Of a stretch of DNA of 64,000 nt, positions 1-8,554 are shown piece after piece. The DNA comes from Allomuricauda sp. (lineage in GTDB: Bacteria > Bacteroidota > Bacteroidia > Flavobacteriales > Flavobacteriaceae), in the NCBI RefSeq assembly GCF_002699205.1, contig NZ_PABT01000011.1:80445-144444 (forward strand), given 5' to 3'. The notes beneath the pieces are model-generated. The model saw only the letters and a program-made list of their open reading frames with translations, searched no databases and was not told where the DNA came from. Made by a program: the position numbers and the translations under genes. Position 1 is the first letter of the stretch. Each line of letters begins with the position of its first letter.

Positions 1-1794
1 ACCATTGTCCTATCGTTTCTGCCGTTGGCATTTACGCTTACCGGGCTTACGAGAGAGTTTGTGCAATGGATACCGATTACCGTAAGCATAGCTTTGGCAG
101 TTTCGTTCCTTGTAGCCTTGTTCCTTACGCCGTATATGTGTTACCACTTCCTGAAAAAAGGATTGAAAAAGCACGATGATAAACCCAAAAAACGCAATTT
201 CTTAGACCGGATGCAGGACGGTTTCGACCGGGCAATCGAGTTCTGTATGAAATGGCAGAAAACTACGTTGGTAGCAGGTTTGGTTATCTTCTTACTGTCT
301 TTCGTGGTAGGCAGTCAGGTAAAAACCGAGTTTTTCCCTATCGTAGAAAGAAACCAGTTCAACCTTGAATTGTGGATGGATAACGGTACGAATATCCACG
401 AAACCGAAGCAGCCGTTAAGAAGATAGAAAAGGAAATTGCAGGCGATAAGCGCATTGTAAACACAGCAAGTTTTATCGGTACAAGCTCGCCACGTTTCTA
501 CTCTACCTATGCACCGGAGCACCCACGGGAAAACTTTGCGCAGGTATTCATCAATACCACAAGCAAAGATGCAACGGCAGAAATGATAGACGAGTATGTA
601 CAGAAATTCAACAACTACCTGCCGAACGGTTATGTGCGGGTTAGGCAGCTAAGCAAGAAGCAGCAGCCCGCACCGATTGAGGTACGTGTAATTGGTAAGG
701 ACATTGCCGAGCAGAAAAAAGTAGCTAAAGAAGTGGCAGCTTTACTGGAAAGCACCAAAGGCACAAACTGGGTACATACCAATTATCAGGATGATTATGT
801 AGGACTGAAAGCAGTTGTAAAAGAAGACGTAGCATTGCGTTTGGGCGTTACCAAAGCACAGATTGCTCACGCACTCGGTGCAAAAATAAAAGGCTACCCT
901 GTATCACAAATGTGGGAGGGCAACAAAGCCGTAGATATTGTATTGAGAACAGACGAAGCAGACCGGGAAAATCTGGATGCTTTGGGCAATATGTACATTA
1001 CCTCATCATTAGGTGCTAAAGTTCCCTTAAAGCAGGTGGTAGATTTACAACCATCTTGGCATACAGGAGCCATCGTACACCGCAACGGGTTGAGAACCCT
1101 GACCGTTTCTTCCGAAGCGCAGTTAGGCAGAAAGCCCGCAGAAATATTTGCAGAGGTACAGCCTAAAATCGAAAGCCTGAAATTACCGAAAGGCATTAAG
1201 ATTGCCTACGGCGGCGAGTACGAAGACGGACTGGAAAGCGGTCCCAAAATGGGAAAATCCTTTATGATAAGTTTTGTATTGATATTCCTTGTCCTGTTAT
1301 TCCAGTTCAAGCGTGTAGGTAAAGTATTCATTGTACTGGCATCATTCCCGTTGAGCTTGCTTGGCGCAATGCTCGGATTGTACCTGACAGGTTACGAGTT
1401 CGGGTTTATGGCAATCATCGGTATTACCGCCCTATTGGGGATTGTAGTCCGAAACGGAATTATCCTTGTGGACTATGCAGATGAACTGGTAAAGGAACAC
1501 GGGCACACAATTAAAGAAGCAGCCCTGTTAGCAGCCAAACGAAGAATGCGACCAATCTTCCTTACTTCTATGGCGGCGACAATCGGATTGATACCGTTGA
1601 TGTCGAGTGGTTCGCCCGAATGGGGACCGATTTCAAGTACGATTTCAATCGGGATTTTGGTATCAATGGTTACCACTTTGTTTATCGTTCCAGTATTGTA
1701 TTACAGGTTCGTGAAACCGCCTAAAAATAAAGAGTTGGATGAGCAGTACGAGCTTAATGCCGAAAATGTTCAACCCAAAAATCACTTATCATAA
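1..1794 (+). CDS. RND efflux transporter permease, C-terminal part (5' end outside window)
   Basis: The reading frame is already open at base 1, so the first half of the pump is missing. The 597 residues present hold the end of the first transmembrane half, the second periplasmic loop (about residues 100-410) and a final block of membrane helices, followed by a charged tail. The helix hairpin LPLAFTLTGLTREFVQW and the late GITALLGIVVRNGIILVDY segment are typical of the AcrB/CusA superfamily. These inner-membrane proton antiporters work in a tripartite complex with a periplasmic adaptor and an outer-membrane channel, and the channel gene follows 9 bases downstream. Substrate (drug or metal ion) cannot be decided from this half; the metal-resistance surroundings favour a metal or a broad-range pump. 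Confidence 0.93.
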   Translation, partial: TIVLSFLPLAFTLTGLTREFVQWIPITVSIALAVSFLVALFLTPYMCYHFLKKGLKKHDDKPKKRNFLDRMQDGFDRAIEFCMKWQKTTLVAGLVIFLLSFVVGSQVKTEFFPIVERNQFNLELWMDNGTNIHETEAAVKKIEKEIAGDKRIVNTASFIGTSSPRFYSTYAPEHPRENFAQVFINTTSKDATAEMIDEYVQKFNNYLPNGYVRVRQLSKKQQPAPIEVRVIGKDIAEQKKVAKEVAALLESTKGTNWVHTNYQDDYVGLKAVVKEDVALRLGVTKAQIAHALGAKIKGYPVSQMWEGNKAVDIVLRTDEADRENLDALGNMYITSSLGAKVPLKQVVDLQPSWHTGAIVHRNGLRTLTVSSEAQLGRKPAEIFAEVQPKIESLKLPKGIKIAYGGEYEDGLESGPKMGKSFMISFVLIFLVLLFQFKRVGKVFIVLASFPLSLLGAMLGLYLTGYEFGFMAIIGITALLGIVVRNGIILVDYADELVKEHGHTIKEAALLAAKRRMRPIFLTSMAATIGLIPLMSSGSPEWGPISSTISIGILVSMVTTLFIVPVLYYRFVKPPKNKELDEQYELNAENVQPKNHLS

Positions 1795-1803
1795 AAAGAG
1801 ATT

Positions 1804-3099
1804 ATGTTACAGAAAAGATATAAAACAGTCATAAAGGTTTTTGTATGCACTTTCGCTCTCTTTCAGGGAACAGAAAACCTCTTTGCCCAACAGCAATTAA
1901 CCCTTGCGGAAAGCAAAGAGCTGGCATTAAAAAACAACAACAGGATAGGCAAAGCCAAAGAGGACGTAATTGCCACCCAATCCGACAAGCGGATTGCTGA
2001 TGTGGCAGGCAGACCGAAACTGGATGCTTCGGCAACCGCCTTTTACTTTGGCGAACCGTTAAACACAATGCTTCCCGAATATGGTCTTGCACCAATGGTC
2101 AGCGTTACACAGCCGATTTATACCGGAGGTAAAATTAAGTACGGTAAGCAAATGGCGGAAACCAATATACAGATGAGCAACGCTCAACAAAGATTGGTCG
2201 AAGATGAAGTATTATTGGCTACCGAAACCGCTTACTGGCTTGTAGTGCAGGCAAAGGAAGAAATAAAACTGGAACAGCAGGTTAAAAAGCAACTGGCTTC
2301 GCATTACACTTTCCTGAACAATCAGTTTGAAGCAGGATTGATTTACAAAAACGATGTGTTGCGGGCAAAGGTGCTTCAAAACGAAAACGAAGCCCGCTTA
2401 CAGGCAGCGGAAAACAAGCTCATTTTGGCAAAAAGAAGATGGAGCCAGTTAATCGGAATGGAAGACCCCACAGTGATAGACGTAGCTGATACATTGAGTA
2501 CGGGCGACTTTTCAAATCAGGGCATTTTGCAAAACACCGATGCCGTGCGACCGGAAATTGATTTGGCTGCCAATGCCGTTAAAATAGGCGAACTAACAAA
2601 AAGTATGCTCAAAGCCGACCTGAAACCAACCGTTGGTTTAGCACTTAACGGAGTGGCTGCCTTTGGAAAAGAGGGCATCAACTTTGGCGACCCGACCAAA
2701 AAACATATGCTGACCTACTTCGGTATGCTAAGCGTGAATATCCCTGTTTTCGACTGGGGAAGCAAACGGGAAAAAGTAAAACAACAGGAAGCGACAATCC
2801 GTTCGGCTGAATACGGTTTGAAAGAACTGAAAAGCCAAATCAATGTGGAGGTTGAGCAGGCAACACTTAACCTGCAATTACAGACAAAAAATATTGATTT
2901 GATGCAGGCATCATTAACCGAAGCTGACGAGAACCTTAAATTGAGTAATGACCGCTTTAAAGCCGGAACTATTACCGGAGAAGATGTGCTGATAGCAGAA
3001 ACACTTTGGCAGAGAGCATACAGCAATATGTTAGATGCAAAAGTACGGTACAAAATTGCCGAAGCAGTGTACCGCAAAGCCATCGGGCAGATAAAATAG
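1804..3099 (+). CDS. TolC/CusC-like outer-membrane efflux protein
   Basis: This 431-residue protein is a TolC-family channel, the outer-membrane component of the RND pump encoded just upstream (9-base gap, same operon). It has an N-terminal signal peptide ending near ENLFAQQ, then two coiled helical repeats (about residues 30-225 and 240-430) with the usual pattern of heptads and a short beta segment such as PMVSVTQPIYTGGKIK. The length is normal for Bacteroidetes members, so it looks intact. A perfect 10-bp hairpin follows the stop codon and probably ends the operon. Confidence 0.93.
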   Translation: MLQKRYKTVIKVFVCTFALFQGTENLFAQQQLTLAESKELALKNNNRIGKAKEDVIATQSDKRIADVAGRPKLDASATAFYFGEPLNTMLPEYGLAPMVSVTQPIYTGGKIKYGKQMAETNIQMSNAQQRLVEDEVLLATETAYWLVVQAKEEIKLEQQVKKQLASHYTFLNNQFEAGLIYKNDVLRAKVLQNENEARLQAAENKLILAKRRWSQLIGMEDPTVIDVADTLSTGDFSNQGILQNTDAVRPEIDLAANAVKIGELTKSMLKADLKPTVGLALNGVAAFGKEGINFGDPTKKHMLTYFGMLSVNIPVFDWGSKREKVKQQEATIRSAEYGLKELKSQINVEVEQATLNLQLQTKNIDLMQASLTEADENLKLSNDRFKAGTITGEDVLIAETLWQRAYSNMLDAKVRYKIAEAVYRKAIGQIK

Positions 3100-3144
3100 C
3101 TTTTGTTGAAATGGAGTTAATGCTACGGCACTGATATACTCAAA

Positions 3145-3176
3145 ATGCAGGGGCAGTCATACGCCCCTGCATTTTT
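3145..3176 (+). terminator. Intrinsic terminator after efflux operon
   Basis: A perfect 10-bp GC-rich stem (ATGCAGGGGC with its complement, 8-base loop) is followed by a T-rich tract, 45 bases after the channel gene stop. Confidence 0.8.
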
Positions 3177-3197
3177 AATTAATAATACGATGGAATA

Positions 3198-3764
3198 ATG
3201 CAAGAACATACCGCCGATAATAAAAAAGGAATGGTAATGATACCCGACATTTCAGGTTTTACAGATTTCGTTATCAAATCCAATATGTTTGTTGGTAAAT
3301 ATATAACCGAAAGCCTGCTCAAATCAATAATGGACAGCAATATCCTTTGCCTTGAAATTTCGGAAATAGAGGGCGATGCCATACTATTTTACAAGCACCA
3401 TAACCTGCCCACTTTTGAAGAAACCCTGATGCAGATAGAACAGATGTACAACGATTTTCAAAAGGAACTCAAACGCCTGGCAATGCAACTGGCAATCGAA
3501 ATTCCGCTTTCGCTGAAGATAATCGTACACTATGGAGAATTTACCAAATACAAAATCGGGAAATTCGAGAAGCTCTACGGCGCACCTGTGGTAGAAGCAC
3601 ACAAGATGCTGAAAAATCATATTGCCGAACATCCGCCTTATGCCTTGTTTTCTGATGCTTTTTTACAAGCCAATTTCGACCAACCCGAAAAAGCAACCGT
3701 AGAATACGACAATTGCGATGACTGTATGTATTTGCCCGAAATCGGCTACATACATTACCTGTAA
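3198..3764 (+). CDS. DUF2652 family protein (cyclase-like fold)
   Basis: This 188-residue soluble protein has no signal peptide. It carries MIPDISGFTDFV at the N-terminus and EGDAILFY near residue 57, both resembling the metal-binding strand and core of class III nucleotide cyclase domains. The family is usually labelled DUF2652 and its biochemical role is not established. Here it sits between an efflux operon and a Fur-family regulator. Whether it makes a cyclic nucleotide cannot be told: the catalytic pairs of true cyclases are not all evident. Start is the ATG preceded by GGAATA. Confidence 0.75.
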   Translation: MQEHTADNKKGMVMIPDISGFTDFVIKSNMFVGKYITESLLKSIMDSNILCLEISEIEGDAILFYKHHNLPTFEETLMQIEQMYNDFQKELKRLAMQLAIEIPLSLKIIVHYGEFTKYKIGKFEKLYGAPVVEAHKMLKNHIAEHPPYALFSDAFLQANFDQPEKATVEYDNCDDCMYLPEIGYIHYL

Positions 3765-3773
3765 AAACCTAAA

Positions 3774-3839
3774 CAGTAAATATCATAAATCAAACAAAGA
3801 ATATCGTAAAATTGTCGGCAGCAAGGTTGTCTATTTTTG
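3774..3839 (+). promoter_or_regulatory. AraC-like direct-repeat element with promoter of the Fur-family gene
   Basis: CAGTAAA is followed by two copies of a TCRTAA half-site (3783 and 3804) exactly 21 bp apart. After a 26-bp gap comes TTTG of the -7 element TATTTTTG (3832-3839). The same arrangement recurs upstream of the two HMA genes in this window. Two half-sites two helical turns apart are typical of AraC-family activators; the actual regulator is not identified. Confidence 0.65.
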
Positions 3840-3880
3840 TGTAATCACCTTAGCTACGGACAGCATATAAAATACTAAAA

Positions 3881-4306
3881 ATGGAACGCTTGGAACAAAA
3901 ATTATTGAACAGGAGTATAAAACCAACATCAGTTAGGCTGTTAATTTTTAAAACAATGTCTGACTTTAAAAAAGCGTTCAGCCTTACCGATTTGGAAACC
4001 GAATTGGAAACTGTCAATAAATCGACCATTTTCAGAACGTTGAGCCTTTTTCACGACAACCTGCTCATCCATACGATTGATGACGGTTCCGGCTCAATGA
4101 AGTATTCCATTTGCAGTGATACCTGTATGTGTACCGTTGGCGAGCTGCACGTACATTTTAACTGTAACCGTTGTAAAAATACCTTTTGCCTTGAAAGCAT
4201 TTCCATACCGCCCATTCAGCTTCCCGATAAATTTCTGTTGGAAAGTGTCAATTTCGTGATGAAAGGAATGTGTAACGAATGTTCGAGGTTCGTTAAGAAA
4301 AAATAA
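3881..4306 (+). CDS. Fur-family metal-responsive transcriptional regulator
   Basis: This 141-residue protein has the Fur layout: an N-terminal winged helix (RSIKPTSVRLLIFKTM, with recognition region NKSTIFRTLSLF) and a C-terminal metal-sensing dimerisation domain containing HVHFNCNRCKNTFC and a second CNEC pair near the end. The CxxC pairs suggest a structural zinc site. The sensed metal could be zinc, iron or another ion. Neighbouring genes, a P1B ATPase and a stand-alone ATPase N-domain, share an upstream element that could be its operator. It has its own promoter and a hairpin terminator. Confidence 0.87.
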   Translation: MERLEQKLLNRSIKPTSVRLLIFKTMSDFKKAFSLTDLETELETVNKSTIFRTLSLFHDNLLIHTIDDGSGSMKYSICSDTCMCTVGELHVHFNCNRCKNTFCLESISIPPIQLPDKFLLESVNFVMKGMCNECSRFVKKK

Positions 4307-4328
4307 TTTTTATCCCAATCGGTTAATC

Positions 4329-4364
4329 AAAAGCAGTCATATTTCAGGATATGGCTGCTTTTCA
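4329..4364 (+). terminator. Terminator after Fur-family gene
   Basis: A 14-bp stem with one G-T or mismatch position (AAAAGCAG... paired with ...CTGCTTTT, 6-base loop) follows the regulator gene; the T-rich end of the stem gives the usual tail. Confidence 0.65.
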
Positions 4365-4365
4365 T

Positions 4366-4401
4366 TTGCAACCAAGTTCCCAAAACCAACGGGTAGTTTT
4401 G
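4366..4401 (+). promoter_or_regulatory. Fur/Zur-like operator and promoter, copy 1
   Basis: TTGCAACCAAGTTCCCAA lies 28 bp upstream of a perfect -7 element TAGTTTTG (4394-4401). A near-identical element with identical spacing precedes the P1B ATPase at 4885. The TTGCAAC half with a weak inverted half (AAGTTCCCAA) resembles Fur/Zur boxes, and a Fur-family gene is adjacent. Assignment to that regulator is an inference. Confidence 0.55.
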
Positions 4402-4426
4402 CTGTGTAATTAAATCAAATATTACT

Positions 4427-4828
4427 ATGGCAGATAAATATATCCCTACCCAAGATACAGATGTAGGCTACAACAATAATTTTAAAGTCATCAGGTTTGA
4501 ATGTGCCGTTCCCGAAAAAGACACGATGATGGCATACACGGCAGCACTGCAATCCAAAGCAGAGCATCCCATAGCAAAAGCTATTCTCAAAGCACTTCCG
4601 CCAATCACTTTATCAGATTATACGGTTGATAAATTTGAAAAGATACCCGGCTGCGGCATTAAAGGTTTTGTGGACGGACACGAAGTCATCATCGGCAATA
4701 TAGCCTGGATGAAATCTTATGACTTCTATTACGATGAAAGTTTAGACCACGTAAACGAAAAGGTGGTTATTGTAATGATTGACGACAGGTACACAGGCTG
4801 TTTTTTCATTACCGAAACCACAGCATAG
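4427..4828 (+). CDS. Stand-alone nucleotide-binding domain of a P1B-type ATPase
   Basis: This 133-residue soluble protein matches only the ATP-binding (N) domain of heavy-metal P-type ATPases. It has the SEHP-type motif as AEHPIAKAI (near residue 46), the glycine motif IPGCGIKGFVDG (near 75) and a GN strand (VIIGNIAW). There is no phosphorylated DKTGT, no GDGxND and no membrane helix, so it cannot transport by itself. It has its own conserved promoter element identical to the one before the complete ATPase downstream, so it looks maintained, not simply broken debris. It may bind nucleotide or modulate the neighbouring pump, but its role is unknown. Confidence 0.7.
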   Translation: MADKYIPTQDTDVGYNNNFKVIRFECAVPEKDTMMAYTAALQSKAEHPIAKAILKALPPITLSDYTVDKFEKIPGCGIKGFVDGHEVIIGNIAWMKSYDFYYDESLDHVNEKVVIVMIDDRYTGCFFITETTA

Positions 4829-4884
4829 CAACCGCTCCTTTCCAAAAGGCAAATTTTATATACTCCAAAATAGCCGTGTTGCTT

Positions 4885-4920
4885 TTGCAACTAAGTTCCC
4901 AAAACCCCATAGTAATTTTG
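4885..4920 (+). promoter_or_regulatory. Fur/Zur-like operator and promoter, copy 2
   Basis: TTGCAACTAAGTTCCCAA followed 28 bp downstream (first base to first base) by the -7 element TAATTTTG (4913-4920). It shares nearly every base with the element at 4366 and precedes the P1B ATPase gene. Confidence 0.55.
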
Positions 4921-4954
4921 CCTTATAAATGGAAATTAAAAACAATTAATAGAT

Positions 4955-7210
4955 ATGTCAAAACTATGTTGCAGTACAGATAACAATCTGAACCTTGTAA
5001 AAAAAAAGGAACACAAACACAAATATGATACGCAGGGTAATCAGTTGTGCTGTGTAAGAACAGAGAAAATTTATGAAAAAGCAGGAGCAGCAGATTTGCT
5101 AAAAGATGCCAATCATAAAGATGACGGACACGGACACACTGACGGCAGCAGTTGCAGTGAAGACGATGCCGGACATTGTGATGATGAGGAAGACCATCAC
5201 GACCACAGCCACCACCATCACGACCACGGTCATAAACACAGCCATAACAAAAAAGGTGGTCATAACCACGACCACGGACACGACCATAGTCACGGACACG
5301 GGCACAGCCACGGGGATGACCACGACCACAGCCACGACATAGAGGGCAAAACAGCGTTTCAGCTTTTTATGCCTGCGGGTATCTCATTAATTTTATTGCT
5401 TATCGCCATCGGGTTAGATAATTACTTTCCACAGGATTGGTTTACCGGATGGGTACGAATTGCTTGGTATGTAATTGCCTATATCCCTGTCGGACTACCC
5501 GTAATTAAAGAAGCAATAGAAAGTATCCGGTATAAAGATTTCTTTTCAGAGTTCTTCTTAATGGGTATTGCTACAATAGGAGCATTTGCCATAGGCGAAT
5601 ATCCCGAAGCAGTAGCCGTTATGTTGTTTTATTCCGTAGGAGAAGTTTTTCAGACCATTGCAGTATCAAGAGCCAAAGGAAATATTAAAGCCCTGTTAGA
5701 CCAACGTCCTGATGAAGTTACGGTTCTTAGGGCAGGCAAAGCGGTTGTGATAAAAGCCGAAGATGCTAACATTGGCGATATTATCCAATTGAAACCGGGC
5801 GAAAAATTAGGCTTGGACGGCGAATTAGTTTCGGATAGTGCTTCATTCAATACAGCAGCACTCACAGGAGAAAGTAAACCCGACACCAAAGGTAAAGGCG
5901 ACACTGTACTGGCAGGTATGATTAACCTGAATACCGTAAGTCAGATAAAAGTTACTACCGACTACGCTGATAGTAAATTGAGCAAAATTCTGGAATTGGT
6001 ACAGGATGCAACTTCTCAAAAAGCACCCACCGAATTATTTATCCGTAAATTCTCCAAAGTTTATACGCCAATCGTAGTGTACCTGTCAATAGCCATTACT
6101 TTGCTGCCTGCACTCTTTGTAGATAACTATGTATTCAGCGAATGGCTGTACAGAGCATTGGTATTTTTGGTTATCTCTTGTCCTTGTGCGTTGGTAATTT
6201 CCATTCCGTTAGGTTACTTCGGTGGTATTGGAGCAGCGAGCCGGAACGGTATCTTGTTCAAAGGTTCCAACTTCCTTGATATTCTTGCCAAAGTTGAAAA
6301 CGTAGTAATGGACAAAACAGGAACGATGACCGAGGGCGTTTTCAAAGTACAGGAAGTATTCATAAAACCGGAGTTCAACAAAGATGAAATCCTGAACCTT
6401 GTCAATGTTTTAGAAAGCCAAAGTACGCACCCTGTGGCAACCGCAATCCACAATTACTGGGGAGAAGTAGATACCACAGTGAAACTTGAAAATACGGAAG
6501 AAATTGCCGGACACGGGCTAAAAACCACTGTCAACGGTAAAGAGCTGTTGGTAGGTAATTTCAAATTGCTTGACAAGTTCAATATCAGCCACGATGCAGA
6601 CACGGCAAACATTGTTTATACCGTGATAGCAATCGCTTATGGTGGTAAGTTTGCCGGATATATAACCATTTCGGACAGCATTAAGGTAGATGCAAAAGCA
6701 GCAATTGAAAAGCTGCGTAAAATGGGTGTAAAAACCACAATGTTGAGTGGTGATAAAAATACCGTTGTTCAGTTTGTTTCGGGACAGTTGGGCATTGACA
6801 GTGCCTACGGAGATTTATTACCTGAAGACAAGGTTAATAGAGTAAAGGAAATCAAATCCCGTAATGGCAGCGTGGCGTTTGTTGGAGACGGTGTAAATGA
6901 TGCGCCTGTTATTGCGTTGAGTGATGCTGGGATTGCAATGGGAGGATTAGGTAGTGATGCCGCTATTGAAACTGCTGATGTTGTCATTCAGGATGATATG
7001 CCATCCAAAATACCAATGGCTATTAATATCGGAAAACAGACTAAAAAAATCGTCTTTCAAAATATAGCATTGGCATTCGGAGTAAAAGCAATAGTGCTTA
7101 TACTTGGTGCAGGAGGATTAGCCACTATGTGGGAAGCCGTATTTGCAGATGTAGGTGTAGCTTTATTAGCTATTCTAAATGCGGTTCGAATTCAAAAGAT
7201 GAAGTTCTAA
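4955..7210 (+). CDS. Heavy-metal-translocating P-type ATPase (Zn/Cd/Pb type), His-rich N-terminus
   Basis: This 751-residue membrane pump hydrolyses ATP to export divalent metal ions. The N-terminal 40 residues contain several cysteines. A long His/Asp-rich stretch (about residues 55-130) probably buffers or senses metal. The core then has the TGES actuator motif near residue 305, the CPC metal site at 409-411 in a membrane helix, the phosphorylation motif DKTGT at about 453, a HP motif (STHPVATAI) near 490 and GDGVND near 644. The CPC plus His-rich arrangement suits the ZntA/CadA (P1B-2) class. It has its own promoter and a strong terminator. Confidence 0.92.
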   Translation: MSKLCCSTDNNLNLVKKKEHKHKYDTQGNQLCCVRTEKIYEKAGAADLLKDANHKDDGHGHTDGSSCSEDDAGHCDDEEDHHDHSHHHHDHGHKHSHNKKGGHNHDHGHDHSHGHGHSHGDDHDHSHDIEGKTAFQLFMPAGISLILLLIAIGLDNYFPQDWFTGWVRIAWYVIAYIPVGLPVIKEAIESIRYKDFFSEFFLMGIATIGAFAIGEYPEAVAVMLFYSVGEVFQTIAVSRAKGNIKALLDQRPDEVTVLRAGKAVVIKAEDANIGDIIQLKPGEKLGLDGELVSDSASFNTAALTGESKPDTKGKGDTVLAGMINLNTVSQIKVTTDYADSKLSKILELVQDATSQKAPTELFIRKFSKVYTPIVVYLSIAITLLPALFVDNYVFSEWLYRALVFLVISCPCALVISIPLGYFGGIGAASRNGILFKGSNFLDILAKVENVVMDKTGTMTEGVFKVQEVFIKPEFNKDEILNLVNVLESQSTHPVATAIHNYWGEVDTTVKLENTEEIAGHGLKTTVNGKELLVGNFKLLDKFNISHDADTANIVYTVIAIAYGGKFAGYITISDSIKVDAKAAIEKLRKMGVKTTMLSGDKNTVVQFVSGQLGIDSAYGDLLPEDKVNRVKEIKSRNGSVAFVGDGVNDAPVIALSDAGIAMGGLGSDAAIETADVVIQDDMPSKIPMAINIGKQTKKIVFQNIALAFGVKAIVLILGAGGLATMWEAVFADVGVALLAILNAVRIQKMKF

Positions 7211-7223
7211 CTAAGAAGCTAGA

Positions 7224-7253
7224 CTGCCGCAAGAAATCTTGCGGCAGTTTTTT
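7224..7253 (+). terminator. Strong intrinsic terminator after P-type ATPase
   Basis: A perfect 10-bp stem CTGCCGCAAG / CTTGCGGCAG with a 4-base loop is followed by six T residues. Confidence 0.92.
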
Positions 7254-7273
7254 ATCCTAAAAATATTTGTGAA

Positions 7274-8539
7274 ATGGCTAAAAAACAATCACAATCTTCA
7301 TTAAGCGAAGTACATAATTCTGTAGACACGACTGTTCCTGGTCAATCTCGCTGGCGAAGAGTTTTGGCTTTTTTTGGACCGGCTTATCTTGTCAGTGTCG
7401 GATATATGGATCCAGGCAACTGGGCAACAGGCTTGGCCGGTGGTAGCCAATTTGGCTACTCATTACTCTGGGTTTTAGTAATGAGTAGTATTATGGGCTT
7501 GTTGCTACAAAGCTTGTCTGCCAGGTTAGGGATTGTTCGAAATAGAGATTTGGCACAGGCAAACCGGGAAACTTATCCTAAGAAGGTAAATTTTGTATTA
7601 TATATACTTGCTGAAGTCGCTATTGTTGCGACAGACCTTGCAGAAATATTGGGGATGGCAATTGGTTTACAGTTGCTCACGGGAATGCCTTTGATTTGGG
7701 GTGTTGCTATTACAGCCTTAGATACATTCCTGTTGATGACTTTGCAAAAATGGGGAATGCGCAAGCTCGAAGCCTTTATCATCGGTTTGATATTCGTTAT
7801 AGGAATGTCGTTTCTTGTACAAATATGGGTAGCTGACCCTAATGTAGATGAAATTGCAACAGGACTGATACCACATATACAGAATGATACTGCATTGTAC
7901 ATTGCTATCGGTATTATCGGTGCAACGGTAATGCCACATAATTTATACCTACACTCTGCACTGGTGCAGACACGTAAATTTAATCGTGATGATGCCAGTA
8001 TCAAAAAAGCAATTAAGCTCAATTTTTGGGATAGTGCCATTGCTCTAAATATGGCATTGCTTGTAAATGCAGCTATATTAATTCTTGCCGCTACAGTTTT
8101 TTATAAAACCGGACGTTCCGACGTGGCAGAGCTAAAGCAGGCTTATGAATTATTGCCACAGCACCTCGGAAGCGATTTTACAGCAAAACTATTTGCTGTA
8201 GCTTTGATTGCTGCCGGACAAAGCAGTACCATTACGGGTACGCTTGCCGGACAAATAGTAATGGAAGGTTATCTACGCTTTCGAATGAACCCTTTGTTGC
8301 GAAGACTTATCACAAGGTTACTTGCCATAGTTCCAGCAGCAAATGTTGCTAATGTTGATAAAAAGGCAGCTGTAGGATTGTCAGCAGGGAAAAATTTAGT
8401 AGAAATTACAACAGCTAAACTTCCAAAAATAAAGAAGTCATACCATTCAATTAGCGTTCCCATCGAGGAAGCACCAATCACTTTCCAGATTGTTTTTTTG
8501 TTAGCAGTTTCGCTCATAAATAATGTGTTTTTGTGTTAA
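7274..8539 (+). pseudogene. mntH: Truncated NRAMP (MntH-like) Mn2+/Fe2+ transporter
   Basis: Residues 1 to about 353 are a good NRAMP proton-coupled metal importer, with the DPGN motif (YMDPGNWATGLAGG, TM1) and MPHN motif (VMPHNLYLH, TM6). Homology stops abruptly near base 8335, after ITRLLAIVPA. The remaining reading frame to 8539 is the antisense of the beginning of an MFS gene lying on the other strand, so the last membrane helices are missing and replaced by unrelated residues. The protein is probably non-functional or altered. The break is a DNA rearrangement junction, not a point mutation. Confidence 0.85.
8333..8517 (-). pseudogene. 5' fragment of an MFS transporter (metabolite:H+ symporter type)
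   Basis: About 62 codons encode an N-terminus typical of the ShiA/ProP-like MFS branch: a cytoplasmic start, then GTLIEWYDFFIFGSLA (TM1) and STLATFAAG entering TM2. The homology ends at about 8333, where the sequence becomes antisense of the mntH-like gene. It lies 37 bases downstream of the porin on the same strand, so porin and MFS were probably one operon before the break. Confidence 0.75.
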
Positions 8540-8554
8540 TTCTTGTGTGTTTTT

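Noticed and set aside
5099..5342. Two overlapping reading frames on both strands within the His-rich start of the P-type ATPase gene
   Set aside because: They arise from the repetitive CAC/GAC/CAT codons of the His/Asp stretch and give low-complexity V- or T-rich peptides with no independent start signals.
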